From positions 124,001-188,000 of the forward strand of contig JBGAKG010000023.1 of the NCBI GenBank assembly GCA_044224495.1: 64,000 nucleotides of DNA. The letters are read 5' to 3'. Shown here piece by piece: positions 42,116 to 50,413 of the stretch (the stretch's first letter is position 1; every line of letters starts with the position of its first letter). The translations under genes were made by a program, and so were the position numbers. The notes below the pieces were generated by a model that was not told the origin of the DNA, made no database searches, and saw only the letters and a program-made list of their open reading frames with translations. Origin of the DNA: JBGAKG01 sp044224495 (GTDB taxonomy: Bacteria; Myxococcota_A; Polyangia; Polyangiales; Polyangiaceae).

Positions 42116-44008
42116 TCAGCGCAAGAAGCCCGCCGTGACGCCCCCCAACGCGAGCGGCAGCGCGCTGGTCCGCGGGAGGATCGCCCAGCGTCCGCGCCCG
42201 AACATGGCGCCGAGGTGCGACTGCGCCGACTTGTCCACCGCGAGGGCGAGCACTCGAATCTGGGCCGCTTCGGCCTCGCGCGTGGCCTGCCGCACGTCGG
42301 CCACGCCGTAGGCACCTTCGTAGCGATCGTAGTCGGTGGGCTTGCCGTCACTGAGGAGAACGATCACCCGGTGCCGCTCGGGGCGGTTCGCCAGGACCGA
42401 GGTGGCATGGCGCAGCGCGGGTCCGATGCGCGTGTAGCCGTCGGGCTCGACGCCGAAGAGCCGCCCCGCCGAAGCTTCCCAACTTTCGTCGAAGCCCTTC
42501 AATGCCAGGAAGCGGCAGTCTCTCCGAGTGTGGCTCGCGAAGGCTGCGACGGCGATCGAGGTCCGGAGCCCGGCCAGCGCTTCGCCCAGGACGACGATTG
42601 CTTCCCGTTCGACGTCGATGACGCGACGATCGTCGACCCACCCGTCGGTGGACATGCTCGCGTCGAGGAGCACGAGGAACGCGACATCCTTCGCGTGCGG
42701 GCGCCGCGACGCGTGGAGGCGCGGATCCCCGACGGAGCCCGCGCGGAGCTCGGCCCTCCAACGCACGATCGCGTCGAGGTCGAGATCCGGGCCGTCGAGC
42801 TGGCGCATCTGGGGGCGGCGCGTCGCTTCGATCGCAGCGAAGCGGCGCCGAAGCTCGGCGATCGTGCGCCGCTTCGAGCGCCGGATCTCGCGCACGGCCG
42901 CCGCGTCCGCGCGCGCGGTCGGGCTCGTGACGAACACGCTGCAGTAGTCGGGACGGTAGGCCTGCTTCCCCTGGTCCCACTCCGGATAGCGCCGTCCGCC
43001 GTCTTCGGGCTCGTCCTCCGCCTCGCCCGCGAGATCGTCGAGCGCGGCATCGGCGCGGTAGACGGAGTGTGCGCCCTGCGACGTGCGAACGACCTGGCGC
43101 ATGTCGAGCTCGTCGAGCGCGTCGGCGTGCGCATCGAGCTCGTCGGCGCCGTCGATCCGCTTGGAGCCGCCGCGGTACTCCTCCGCGGTGTGGACCTTCT
43201 CGAACGAGTGGACCAGCGGATTCTCCGCGAGGGGATCCTGAGGGAGCTCGACGCGCTCGACCGTGTCGCGCGGGCGGCCTCGTCGCTCCGTGCCCCGAGC
43301 GAGCGAGCGACGTGACGCCTTGGGCGTCCGCGTGCGAGGACGTTCGCTCAGTACGGAGGGCGGCAAGAGCTCGCCGAACAGCGCGACCGGCGCGAGCGCG
43401 CGCACGGGACCGAGGCGGCGGAGCTCGCCTCGCACCCGCTCGAACGTGGGGTCGAGCGCCTCGAGCCCCGCGGGGCCGAGCACGCCCGTCCCCGCGAGCG
43501 CATCGCGCACGATCGCTTCGGCGGCACGCTCGGCGGGCGCCGTCGGCAGCTCGCCGCGCGCGGCGCATGCGGCTTCGTAGGCGCGCGTGCGCTCCGCGAG
43601 GCCCGGGAGCTCGTCCTCCGCGATCCGTCGCGCCTCGGCCATCGCGAGCGCGGTCGCGAGCGTGATCTCCCACGGCGCGGTCGCGGTCGTCGGGAGATGC
43701 ACCGAACGGCGCGCGAGGACGCCGGAGAGGAGCGCGCGGACGATCCATGCTTCGACGTTGACCTCCGGATCGGTCGAGATCGCGAGTCGGGCGGGGAGAC
43801 GGAGGTCGTCGGCCACGACGCCGCCGATCCCCTCGGCGGGTCGGACCCGAAGCCGGCGCCCAGCCATCGCGCTCGCGAGGAGCGCGAGCTTCGGCGCGAG
43901 CGGTTCGAGCTCGACCGCGCCGCGCAGCTCGGTCGCTTCGCGCCGCCGCCGGAGAGCCGACCGGAGCTGACGGTAAACGACCCCGAAGATCGTCTCGTCG
44001 AGGCCCAT
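42116..44008 (-). CDS. norD: nitric oxide reductase activation protein NorD
   Basis: This encodes 630 aa with a C-terminal von Willebrand factor A domain. The MIDAS metal site is VLLDASMSTDG, with a later Thr and Asp (SDGKPTDYDRYEG). NorD works with the AAA+ protein NorQ to activate or assemble the NO reductase, probably by inserting the non-heme iron. The start at 44008 overlaps the norQ stop (TGATG). The N-terminal ~300 residues are helical and family-typical. It is the last gene of norCBQD. Confidence 0.92.
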   Translation of the reverse strand: MGLDETIFGVVYRQLRSALRRRREATELRGAVELEPLAPKLALLASAMAGRRLRVRPAEGIGGVVADDLRLPARLAISTDPEVNVEAWIVRALLSGVLARRSVHLPTTATAPWEITLATALAMAEARRIAEDELPGLAERTRAYEAACAARGELPTAPAERAAEAIVRDALAGTGVLGPAGLEALDPTFERVRGELRRLGPVRALAPVALFGELLPPSVLSERPRTRTPKASRRSLARGTERRGRPRDTVERVELPQDPLAENPLVHSFEKVHTAEEYRGGSKRIDGADELDAHADALDELDMRQVVRTSQGAHSVYRADAALDDLAGEAEDEPEDGGRRYPEWDQGKQAYRPDYCSVFVTSPTARADAAAVREIRRSKRRTIAELRRRFAAIEATRRPQMRQLDGPDLDLDAIVRWRAELRAGSVGDPRLHASRRPHAKDVAFLVLLDASMSTDGWVDDRRVIDVEREAIVVLGEALAGLRTSIAVAAFASHTRRDCRFLALKGFDESWEASAGRLFGVEPDGYTRIGPALRHATSVLANRPERHRVIVLLSDGKPTDYDRYEGAYGVADVRQATREAEAAQIRVLALAVDKSAQSHLGAMFGRGRWAILPRTSALPLALGGVTAGFLR

Positions 44009-44805
44009 CAGAAGTGCAGGTCGGCGAGGTCCTGGAGCGCCTCGACGGTGGAAGGATCGTCGGTGAGCACGTCGACGATCGCGATTCGGCACGCGCGCCG
44101 CGGCGCGGTCTTCGCGACGACGAGCCGGGCCGCCGCCACGAGCAGACGCGTCGAGACCGTCTCGGCGAGCCCGAGCTCCTCGAGCGCGCGCACCTTCCGC
44201 GCATACGCGACGAGGCGCTTCGCGGTCGACGCGTCCACCCCGCTCTCCGTTCGGACGATCTCCTGCTCGACGCTCTCGCTCGGGTACCCGAAGGAGAGCG
44301 TGAGGAACCGCTGCCGCGTCGACGGCTTGAGCTCCCGCGCGCCATGGCGGTAGCCGGGGTTGAAGCTCGCGACGAGCATGAACTCGGGCGGCGCGACGAG
44401 CGTCTCGTCGCAGCGATCGAGGTAGAGCGTCCGGCGGTGGTCGGCGAGCGCGTGGAGGACGACGATCACGTCCTCGCGCGCTTCGGCGATCTCGTCGAGG
44501 TACAGGATCGCCCCCGTCCGGACCGCCCGCGTCGCGGGGCCGTCCTGCCAGACCGTGTCCCCGCCGCGCACGAGCCAGCGGCCGAGGAGATCGCTCGCCG
44601 TCGTCTCGTCGTTGCAGGCGACGGTCACGAGCGGGCGACGGACCGCGTGCGCCATTGCCTCGACGAAGCGCGACTTCCCGGAGCCGGTCGGCCCCTTCAG
44701 GAGCAACGGCAACCGCTCGGCGAACGCCCGCGTGAAGACCGCGGGTTCGTCGGCGACGGCCCGATAGTACGGCCCGCTGGTGGTCCCCGATGCGTCCGCC
44801 ATCAT
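44008..44805 (-). CDS. norQ: AAA+ NO-reductase chaperone NorQ (CbbQ/NirQ family)
   Basis: This encodes 265 aa. The Walker A motif LLKGPTGSGKS is at about 36-46, Walker B is AILYLDEIAE, and VASFNPGYRHGARELKPSTR is a CbbQ-family sensor region. MoxR-type AAA+ proteins of this clade act with a VWA partner, here NorD. Two tandem ATGs (44805 and 44802) overlap the norB stop, so the first residue is uncertain by one codon. Confidence 0.93.
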   Translation of the reverse strand: MMADASGTTSGPYYRAVADEPAVFTRAFAERLPLLLKGPTGSGKSRFVEAMAHAVRRPLVTVACNDETTASDLLGRWLVRGGDTVWQDGPATRAVRTGAILYLDEIAEAREDVIVVLHALADHRRTLYLDRCDETLVAPPEFMLVASFNPGYRHGARELKPSTRQRFLTLSFGYPSESVEQEIVRTESGVDASTAKRLVAYARKVRALEELGLAETVSTRLLVAAARLVVAKTAPRRACRIAIVDVLTDDPSTVEALQDLADLHF

Positions 44806-46184
44806 TCGGCCGGAGCGGCGGCGGGCTCCTCCGCCGGCGACTCCGCCTCCACGACCTCGGTCCGCGGCGTCACGGACGGGAGGCCGTAGCGGATGAAGTT
44901 CCAGATGAACGCGACGATGCCGAGCGTGAACAGCGCGGCCGCGAGAAGGAGGCCGATGAAGTGCACCTCGATCTCCTTCTGGACGACGAGGAAGTCGAGC
45001 CCCACGCGGCGCTCGAGCACGACCTGACTGATGCCGGCGACGGCGAACGCGAGGGTCATCGCGATCATCCCGATGTTCGACGTCCAGAACGCGAACGTCG
45101 CCATGCCCGTGTCGTGGAGCTTTCGCCCCGTCAGGAGCGGCATCGTGTAGCTGATGACGGCGAGTACGATCATCGCGTACGCCCCCCAGAACGCCATGTG
45201 GCCGTGCATCGCCGTGACCAGGGTGCCGTGCGTGTACTGGTTCACCTGGGGCAGCGTGTGCGCGAACCCGAGGAAGCCGGCGCCCACGAAGCTCATGACC
45301 GCGCACCCGACCGTCCACGAGAGGGCGATCCGGTTCGGGTGCTTGCGTCCCCCGCGCCGGGCCATCGTGACCGCGTAGATCGCCATCGCGAGGAACGCGA
45401 TCGGCTCGAGCGCGCTGAAGACGCCGCCGATCCACTTCCAGTAACCGGGGGTCCCGATGAAGTAGTAGTGGTGGCCGGTCCCGAGGATTCCAGCGAGGAA
45501 CGTGAAGCCGACGATCACGTAGAGCCACTTCTCGATCACTTCGCGATCGACGCCGGTGAGCTTGATGAGGAGGAAGCTCAGGATGCTGCCGAGGATGAGC
45601 TCCCACACACCCTCGACCCAGAGGTGGACGACCCACCAGCGCAGGTACGAGTCCATCGTCTGGTTCTTCGTCGGGATCATGCCCGGCAGGTAGAGGAGCG
45701 CCGCGGTGAGCAAGCCGAAGAACAGGACCCACGCCGTCGTCGTGCGGCGCTTCGACTTGAGCACCGTCATCCCGATGTTGCCGATGAACAGCAGCACGTC
45801 GATCACGACGAGGAAGTCGAGCGGACGAGGGATCTCGAGGAACTTGCGCCCCTCCCACCAGTTGAAGTGGAAGCCGATGACGGCCGTGACGCCGACGACG
45901 ACGAGGGCGATGAGCTGCACGTACGCGAGCTTCGGCCACTCGAGCTCGCGCTCGGTCTCCTCGGGGATGATGTAGTACGCCGCGCCCATGAACCCCGCGA
46001 GCAGCCACATCACGAGCAGGTTCGTGTGGGTGGCGCGCGCGGCGTTGAAGGGAACGACGGAGTGCAGCGAGTCGTAGCCGGCGTGGGCGAAGCCCATGAT
46101 GAAGCCGTAGACGAGCTGCAGCGAGAGCAGAAGCATGCAGGTTGCAAAGAACCAGTAGGCGACGGCTTGGGACTTGTACTTCAC
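44802..46184 (-). CDS. norB: nitric oxide reductase subunit B (cNOR)
   Basis: This encodes 460 aa from the GTG at 46184, with about twelve membrane helices. It reduces 2 NO to N2O. Ligands match cNOR: H53 and H329 for low-spin heme b, H327 for heme b3, and H187, H238, H239 for FeB, with the characteristic Glu E191 in VHLWVEGVWE. The short N-terminus, lacking the quinol-oxidase extension, shows it is the cytochrome-c-dependent type, consistent with the adjacent norC. The start overlaps the norC stop (GTGA). Confidence 0.96.
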   Translation of the reverse strand: MKYKSQAVAYWFFATCMLLLSLQLVYGFIMGFAHAGYDSLHSVVPFNAARATHTNLLVMWLLAGFMGAAYYIIPEETERELEWPKLAYVQLIALVVVGVTAVIGFHFNWWEGRKFLEIPRPLDFLVVIDVLLFIGNIGMTVLKSKRRTTTAWVLFFGLLTAALLYLPGMIPTKNQTMDSYLRWWVVHLWVEGVWELILGSILSFLLIKLTGVDREVIEKWLYVIVGFTFLAGILGTGHHYYFIGTPGYWKWIGGVFSALEPIAFLAMAIYAVTMARRGGRKHPNRIALSWTVGCAVMSFVGAGFLGFAHTLPQVNQYTHGTLVTAMHGHMAFWGAYAMIVLAVISYTMPLLTGRKLHDTGMATFAFWTSNIGMIAMTLAFAVAGISQVVLERRVGLDFLVVQKEIEVHFIGLLLAAALFTLGIVAFIWNFIRYGLPSVTPRTEVVEAESPAEEPAAAPAE

Positions 46185-46873
46185 GGGGTGGCTCCCTTCT
46201 GCTTCGCGAGGTACGCCGCGAGCTCGTCGATCTGAGCGTCCGTCAGACCCAGCTTGGGCATCTTCGTTCCGGGCTTGATCGCCTGCGGGTCGGCCAGCCA
46301 ACGCCGGAGGAACGGTTCGTCGTACTTGTCACCGACCGTGTCGAGCGCCGGCCCGACCTGCCCACCCTGGCCCCCGATCTGGTGGCACGCGACGCACACG
46401 GTGGTGAACGTCTGCGGCTTCGCCAAGCCCACGCCGACGCCCTTCGGCGGCGTGGGCGCGAGGTTCGGGCGCGGCGGGAACCCGTTGAGATCCATGGTCC
46501 CGACCCACTGGAGGAAGGCGACCAGGTCGTCGATCTCCTGCGGCGAGAAGCCGTAGTTGCGCATCTTTCGCTGGCCCGGGTACATCGACTCGGGATCGCG
46601 AAGCATCGCCTTGATGAACTCGGGTCCACGGCGCTCGTAGACGCGCGTGAGCTCGGGCGCGTAGTACGCGCCTTCGCCGAGGAGCGTGTGGCACCCCATG
46701 CAGTTGTTGTGGTCCCAGAGATCCTTGCCGCGCTCCACCGCCGGGGTGATGGCCGCCTCGTTGGTCTGGGCTGGGATCTTCGCGAACGAGTCGACGGTGA
46801 GCGCGACGAACGCCACGCTGCACAGGACGGTCCCGCCGAGGAAGAACGCTCGAGCAGCTGATTTTGATAGCAC
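46181..46873 (-). CDS. norC: nitric oxide reductase subunit C with a second heme c domain
   Basis: This encodes 230 aa. One N-terminal membrane anchor (about 9-28) is followed by the standard NorC cytochrome: heme motif C58-M-G-C61-H62 with M104 as ligand. Unusually, a second cytochrome c domain follows with C160-V-A-C163-H164 and M205. Standard NorC is about 150 aa with one heme. The GTG at 46873 is chosen because GGAGG lies 5 bp upstream and the sequence before it is not NorC-like. It is the first gene of norCBQD, with a palindromic operator upstream. Confidence 0.92.
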   Translation of the reverse strand: MLSKSAARAFFLGGTVLCSVAFVALTVDSFAKIPAQTNEAAITPAVERGKDLWDHNNCMGCHTLLGEGAYYAPELTRVYERRGPEFIKAMLRDPESMYPGQRKMRNYGFSPQEIDDLVAFLQWVGTMDLNGFPPRPNLAPTPPKGVGVGLAKPQTFTTVCVACHQIGGQGGQVGPALDTVGDKYDEPFLRRWLADPQAIKPGTKMPKLGLTDAQIDELAAYLAKQKGATP

Positions 46874-46915
46874 CTCGACCTCCAAGGTCGTTCTTACGAG
46901 CGTGCCATCACGTCG

Positions 46916-46935
46916 CCCATGACCGACGTCATGGG
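46916..46935. promoter_or_regulatory. CRP/FNR-type operator upstream of norC
   Basis: A perfect 20-bp palindrome CCCATGAC-CGAC-GTCATGGG. It is centred about 52 bp before the norC GTG, nearly the same distance as the nirK site. It shares CATGAC-N4-GTCATG with that site. It lies in the 130-bp gap after recQ. Confidence 0.78.
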
Positions 46936-47003
46936 TGGTCACTTTCGCTGACGAAAGACCCTCGAGCGCCGCGCGGTGCGGTGCACCTCCTCGGTCGAAA
47001 AGC

Positions 47004-48737
47004 TCATCCCACGCGCTCCACGATCGCCAGGATCGCGTCCCCGTACTTCTCGAGCAGCTTGCTCCCCACGCCGCTGCACGCATAGAGCGCCGCGTGCGAG
47101 CGCGGCCGATTCGTCACGATCGAATCCAGCGTCCGGTTCGTCAGCACGCGAAACGCCGGCACCTTGTCGCTCTTGGCCATCTGCGCTCGCCACACCCGCA
47201 GCGCGCCGTGGAGGGGCGTCTCCCCTTCCCCGCCCAACGCGCGCTTCTCCCGCGGCGCACGCACGCGCTTCCGCTCCGTCTCCTCGTAGACCACGAAGGT
47301 CTTCTTGACGGCACCGCGGCACACGTCGCACTGGCCGCACGTCCGCTGCGCGTCCGCCGCGTCGCCGAAGTGAGCCACGAGCGTCGCCATGCGGCAGCGC
47401 GTCCCTTCCGAGTAGCGGGTCATCGCCTCGAGCTGGGCAAATCGGTGGCGCCGCTGCCGCGCGTACGTCTCGCGAAACGCAGGTGCGCCGAGCACCACGT
47501 CGCCGCGCTCGTCGAAGCGAACGCCGCCGTGCACCCAGAGCTGCTCCAGCGCGCGCTCGAATTGTTCTTCTTCGAGCCGCGCCCGATCCGCGAGCTCGTC
47601 GTGCGGCAACGGGCGCCCCGCCTTCTCCAAGAGCGCGAACACGCCGTCGAGGACGGGCGGCTCGGGGTAGCTCTTCTCGAGCAGGAACTCGTGCGTCTTC
47701 CGATCCGCGTACGAGTACATCAGCACCGCGCGCGCCGGCAGCCCGTCGCGGCCGCCGCGCCCGATCTCCTGGTAGTAGCCCTCGAGGTTGGCCGGCATGC
47801 CCGCATGCACCACCGTGCGCACGTTCGCCTTGTCGATGCCCATCCCGAACGCCACCGTCGCCACCACGACGTCGATCCGTCCCTTCAGGAACGCGCTCTG
47901 CACCTCTTCACGTCGACCCTTCGACAGGCCCGCGTGGTACGCCGCCGCGTGCACGCGCCCCGACAGTGCCTCGGCGAACGCCTCCGTGTCCTTGCGCGAG
48001 TTCGCGTACACGATCGCCGGGAGCCGGCCCGCGTCCGCGAAGAGCGCACGGAGCTCCTCGGCACGGAGGTTCTTCGGGACCGACTGCGCCTCGACGATCA
48101 GGTTGTCGCGCCGGAACCCGTGCACGCAGAGCTGAGGCGACCGGAGCCGGAGCTGCGCAACGATGTCGCGCTGCACTTCGGGCGTGGCCGTCGCCGTCAG
48201 CGCCGCCACCGGTGCATCGACGCCGCCCGCACTCCGCAGCTGTTCGATTCGGCGCCCGAGCATCCGGTACTCGGGCCGAAAGTCGTGCCCCCAGAAGCTG
48301 ATGCAGTGCGCTTCGTCGATCGCGAGCAAGGAGAGCGGCCGCTTCGCGAGGAACTCCGGGAACCCCGGCACCGCGAGCCGCTCCGGCGCGATGAACAGGA
48401 AATCCAAGTCGCGATCCAGGTATCGCCGGCACACCGCACGCGACTCCTCGCGCGCGCGCCCGGAGTGGATGCGCTCCGCGCGGAGCCCGAGCGACGCGAG
48501 CTTCTGCACCTGATCTTCGATCAGCGCGAGCAACGGGCTCACCACCAACGTGACGCCCTCACGCGCGAGCCCGGGGAGCTGATAGACGAGCGACTTCCCC
48601 GCCCCCGTCGGCATCACGAGGAGCACGTCCTCTCCGCGCGCCAGCGCGACGCACGCCTCTTCCTGATGCGCGCGAAAGTCGTCGTGCCCGAACCGCTCCC
48701 GAAGCAGCGGACGCAATCTCTCTTCGGGCGCGCTCAT
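47004..48737 (-). CDS. recQ: ATP-dependent DNA helicase RecQ
   Basis: This encodes 577 aa, a 3'-5' DNA helicase for recombination and repair. Helicase motifs: VMPTGAGKSLVYQLP (Walker A), AIDEAHCISFWGHDFRPEY (DEAH box; the usual SQWG has Phe in place of Gln), ALTATATPEV, and QEIGRGGRDG (motif VI). The RQC zinc-binding region has Cys residues RCRM...CGQCDVCRG. A C-terminal HRDC domain (FRVLTNRTLDSIV) is present. It is shorter than E. coli RecQ (about 610 aa) but complete. It stands alone. Confidence 0.95.
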   Translation of the reverse strand: MSAPEERLRPLLRERFGHDDFRAHQEEACVALARGEDVLLVMPTGAGKSLVYQLPGLAREGVTLVVSPLLALIEDQVQKLASLGLRAERIHSGRAREESRAVCRRYLDRDLDFLFIAPERLAVPGFPEFLAKRPLSLLAIDEAHCISFWGHDFRPEYRMLGRRIEQLRSAGGVDAPVAALTATATPEVQRDIVAQLRLRSPQLCVHGFRRDNLIVEAQSVPKNLRAEELRALFADAGRLPAIVYANSRKDTEAFAEALSGRVHAAAYHAGLSKGRREEVQSAFLKGRIDVVVATVAFGMGIDKANVRTVVHAGMPANLEGYYQEIGRGGRDGLPARAVLMYSYADRKTHEFLLEKSYPEPPVLDGVFALLEKAGRPLPHDELADRARLEEEQFERALEQLWVHGGVRFDERGDVVLGAPAFRETYARQRRHRFAQLEAMTRYSEGTRCRMATLVAHFGDAADAQRTCGQCDVCRGAVKKTFVVYEETERKRVRAPREKRALGGEGETPLHGALRVWRAQMAKSDKVPAFRVLTNRTLDSIVTNRPRSHAALYACSGVGSKLLEKYGDAILAIVERVG

Positions 48738-48988
48738 CTCGGAGGCACCCTAGCAAACCGCGGTCCGCTCGATCGACCGGGGTTCTTCCGCCTGCCAGGC
48801 CGGCGCGCCATGGCGCGGGGTGGCGCGCGCCGGTGAAACTTTCCACTCGTGCAATCTGACGCTCCGTGTTGGCGCTCCGTGTTGGCGCGCTGCGACGGTC
48901 GATCTCGCTTGCGACGCGCGTGGGCCGAGCGCAACGATGCGCGCGCGACCGAGACGAGCACGACGACGGAACACGCGCGGAGGATCCG
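48738..48988. other. divergent gap between recQ and a GYF_2-like gene
   Basis: This 251-bp gap contains a tandem 13-bp repeat, GCTCCGTGTTGGC, at 48861-48873 and 48874-48886. A CGGAGGA Shine-Dalgarno precedes the ATG at 48989. Nothing else recognisable is seen. Confidence 0.5.
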
Positions 48989-49651
48989 ATGAGCGAGCAG
49001 GAGATCTGGCAGATCAAGCTTCCGACCGGTGACGTGCGCAGCGGCACGCTCGAGCAACTCGACGAAGCGTTCGCACAAGGCGCGATCGACGAGCGCACGC
49101 TCGTCCGCCGTGAAGGCACCGACACGTGGATCACGCTCGCCGAAGCCGCGGGCATCGAAGCCGCGCCGCCGACCGAGCCCGCCGGCGCGAGCGCGCCACC
49201 CACCATGCCGCCGAGCGCACCGCCGCCCGCGATCACCACCGATCTCGATCTCGACGTCGACGAGAACGCGCTCCGCGCGTCGTCGAAGAAGTCGATCGCG
49301 ATCATCGCCGGTGCGGCGATCGCGGTCGTCGCGCTCGCGGGCGTGTTCGTCGCGCGCGTCGGTGGCGACGCCGAGAAGTCCGTCGGCGCTGGTGCCGTCG
49401 CGCCGCCGCCCGTCGCAGCGGACCTCGCCCATGCGACGCCCGCGACGACGGCAACCACGGACGACACGGCGACCACCGGCCGCACGCTCACCGAAGATCA
49501 GAAGAAGGCGCTCCTGCAGGCCGATCAGCAGCGGCAGGACGAGGCGCGCAAGAAGGCGCTCTCGCGGCCGCACCCGGTGCAAGCGCGTCCTTCGAAGGAC
49601 CCGTTCCACTCGGGCGGGAGCAAGTACGACCCGCTGAACTCTTCGCTCTGA
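48989..49651 (+). CDS. GYF_2-like domain single-pass membrane protein
   Basis: This encodes 220 aa. Residues 4-55 (EIWQIKLPTGDVRSGTLEQL to TWITLAEAAG) resemble the GYF_2 domain found in many Polyangia membrane proteins. A Pro/Ala linker, one membrane helix (IAIIAGAAIAVVALAGVFVA) and a charged Gln/Lys/Arg-rich extracytoplasmic tail follow. The N-terminal domain would be cytoplasmic. The start at 48989 is supported by the Shine-Dalgarno. The function is unknown; such domains are thought to bind peptides or report to signalling systems. Confidence 0.7.
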   Translation: MSEQEIWQIKLPTGDVRSGTLEQLDEAFAQGAIDERTLVRREGTDTWITLAEAAGIEAAPPTEPAGASAPPTMPPSAPPPAITTDLDLDVDENALRASSKKSIAIIAGAAIAVVALAGVFVARVGGDAEKSVGAGAVAPPPVAADLAHATPATTATTDDTATTGRTLTEDQKKALLQADQQRQDEARKKALSRPHPVQARPSKDPFHSGGSKYDPLNSSL

Positions 49652-49682
49652 GTGACCGGGCGGCGCCTGCGCCGCCCCGCGC

Positions 49683-49937
49683 TCAGGCGACCTTCGCCTG
49701 CGCCGCGTCCAACTTGGACTTCACGAGCTCGTAGCTCTTGTTGAGCGTCGAGACTTCCTGAAGCTCCTTGTCCTCGATCTTGATTTTGTACTGGCGCTCG
49801 ATGGCCGCGACGATCTCGACGCCCATCATGGAGTCGATGCCGATCTCCTTGAAGTGCGTGTCGTCGGGAAGCTCGTCCTTCTCCGCGATCTCGAGGATGA
49901 GGGCCTTCAGATCTGCCTTGAGGGTCTCGTGCGCCAT
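49683..49937 (-). CDS. acyl carrier protein (third copy of DSM type)
   Basis: This encodes 84 aa. S36 in EIGIDSMMGVE is the phosphopantetheine attachment site. The DSM variant (not DSL) is typical of ACPs dedicated to secondary lipid pathways. The start at 49937 is chosen for its normal length. It lies 31 bp after another ACP gene and near a fatty acyl-AMP ligase on the same strand, so it probably carries an acyl chain in that pathway. Confidence 0.9.
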   Translation of the reverse strand: MAHETLKADLKALILEIAEKDELPDDTHFKEIGIDSMMGVEIVAAIERQYKIKIEDKELQEVSTLNKSYELVKSKLDAAQAKVA

Positions 49938-49968
49938 GCTGCCTTCCTTGCTTCCCCCGCCAAACACT

Positions 49969-50223
49969 TCAACCGGCGAGCGCTTGCCGCTTCTCGACCA
50001 GCTCGAGCAGGTCCTTCACGGTCTGGATGCCCGCGAGCGACTCGTCCGGGATCTGGATCTTGAGCTCGCGCTCCATCGCTCCGACGATCTCGAGCATGTT
50101 GAGCGAGTCGATCCCGAGCTCGCTGATCACGGTCCCTTCGGAGATGTTCGGAAACTCCTTCTCCGCGATTTCGGCGGCGGTCTTCTTGAACATCGTCAGG
50201 AGCTCGGTGCGGCTGGTCGCCAT
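49969..50223 (-). CDS. acyl carrier protein
   Basis: This encodes 84 aa. S40 in ELGIDSLNMLE is the phosphopantetheine site. It is helical and acidic, as expected. It lies between the fatty acyl-AMP ligase gene (190 bp upstream) and a second ACP gene. Two adjacent ACPs with different motifs suggest separate loading and extension roles. Confidence 0.9.
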   Translation of the reverse strand: MATSRTELLTMFKKTAAEIAEKEFPNISEGTVISELGIDSLNMLEIVGAMERELKIQIPDESLAGIQTVKDLLELVEKRQALAG

Positions 50224-50413
50224 GTCTCTATCTCTCGCTTCGTTGGGGCAATCCCCTCGCGCTGTATTGCGAGAAGAGTGCCGAAACCCGCGCTTCCGAT
50301 ATCGCGAATTTCCCGCGAACGAAAGCGAAATGCTGCACGAAAGCGCACTGTTCGCCGCGTAAAGTCGAGCGCGCCGCGAAAGGAACTTCGCAGTTCGCCG
50401 AGAGGAACGTCCG

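Noticed and set aside
48861..48886. Operator formed by the 13-bp direct repeat
   Set aside because: A single tandem duplication with no symmetry and no second copy elsewhere in the window.
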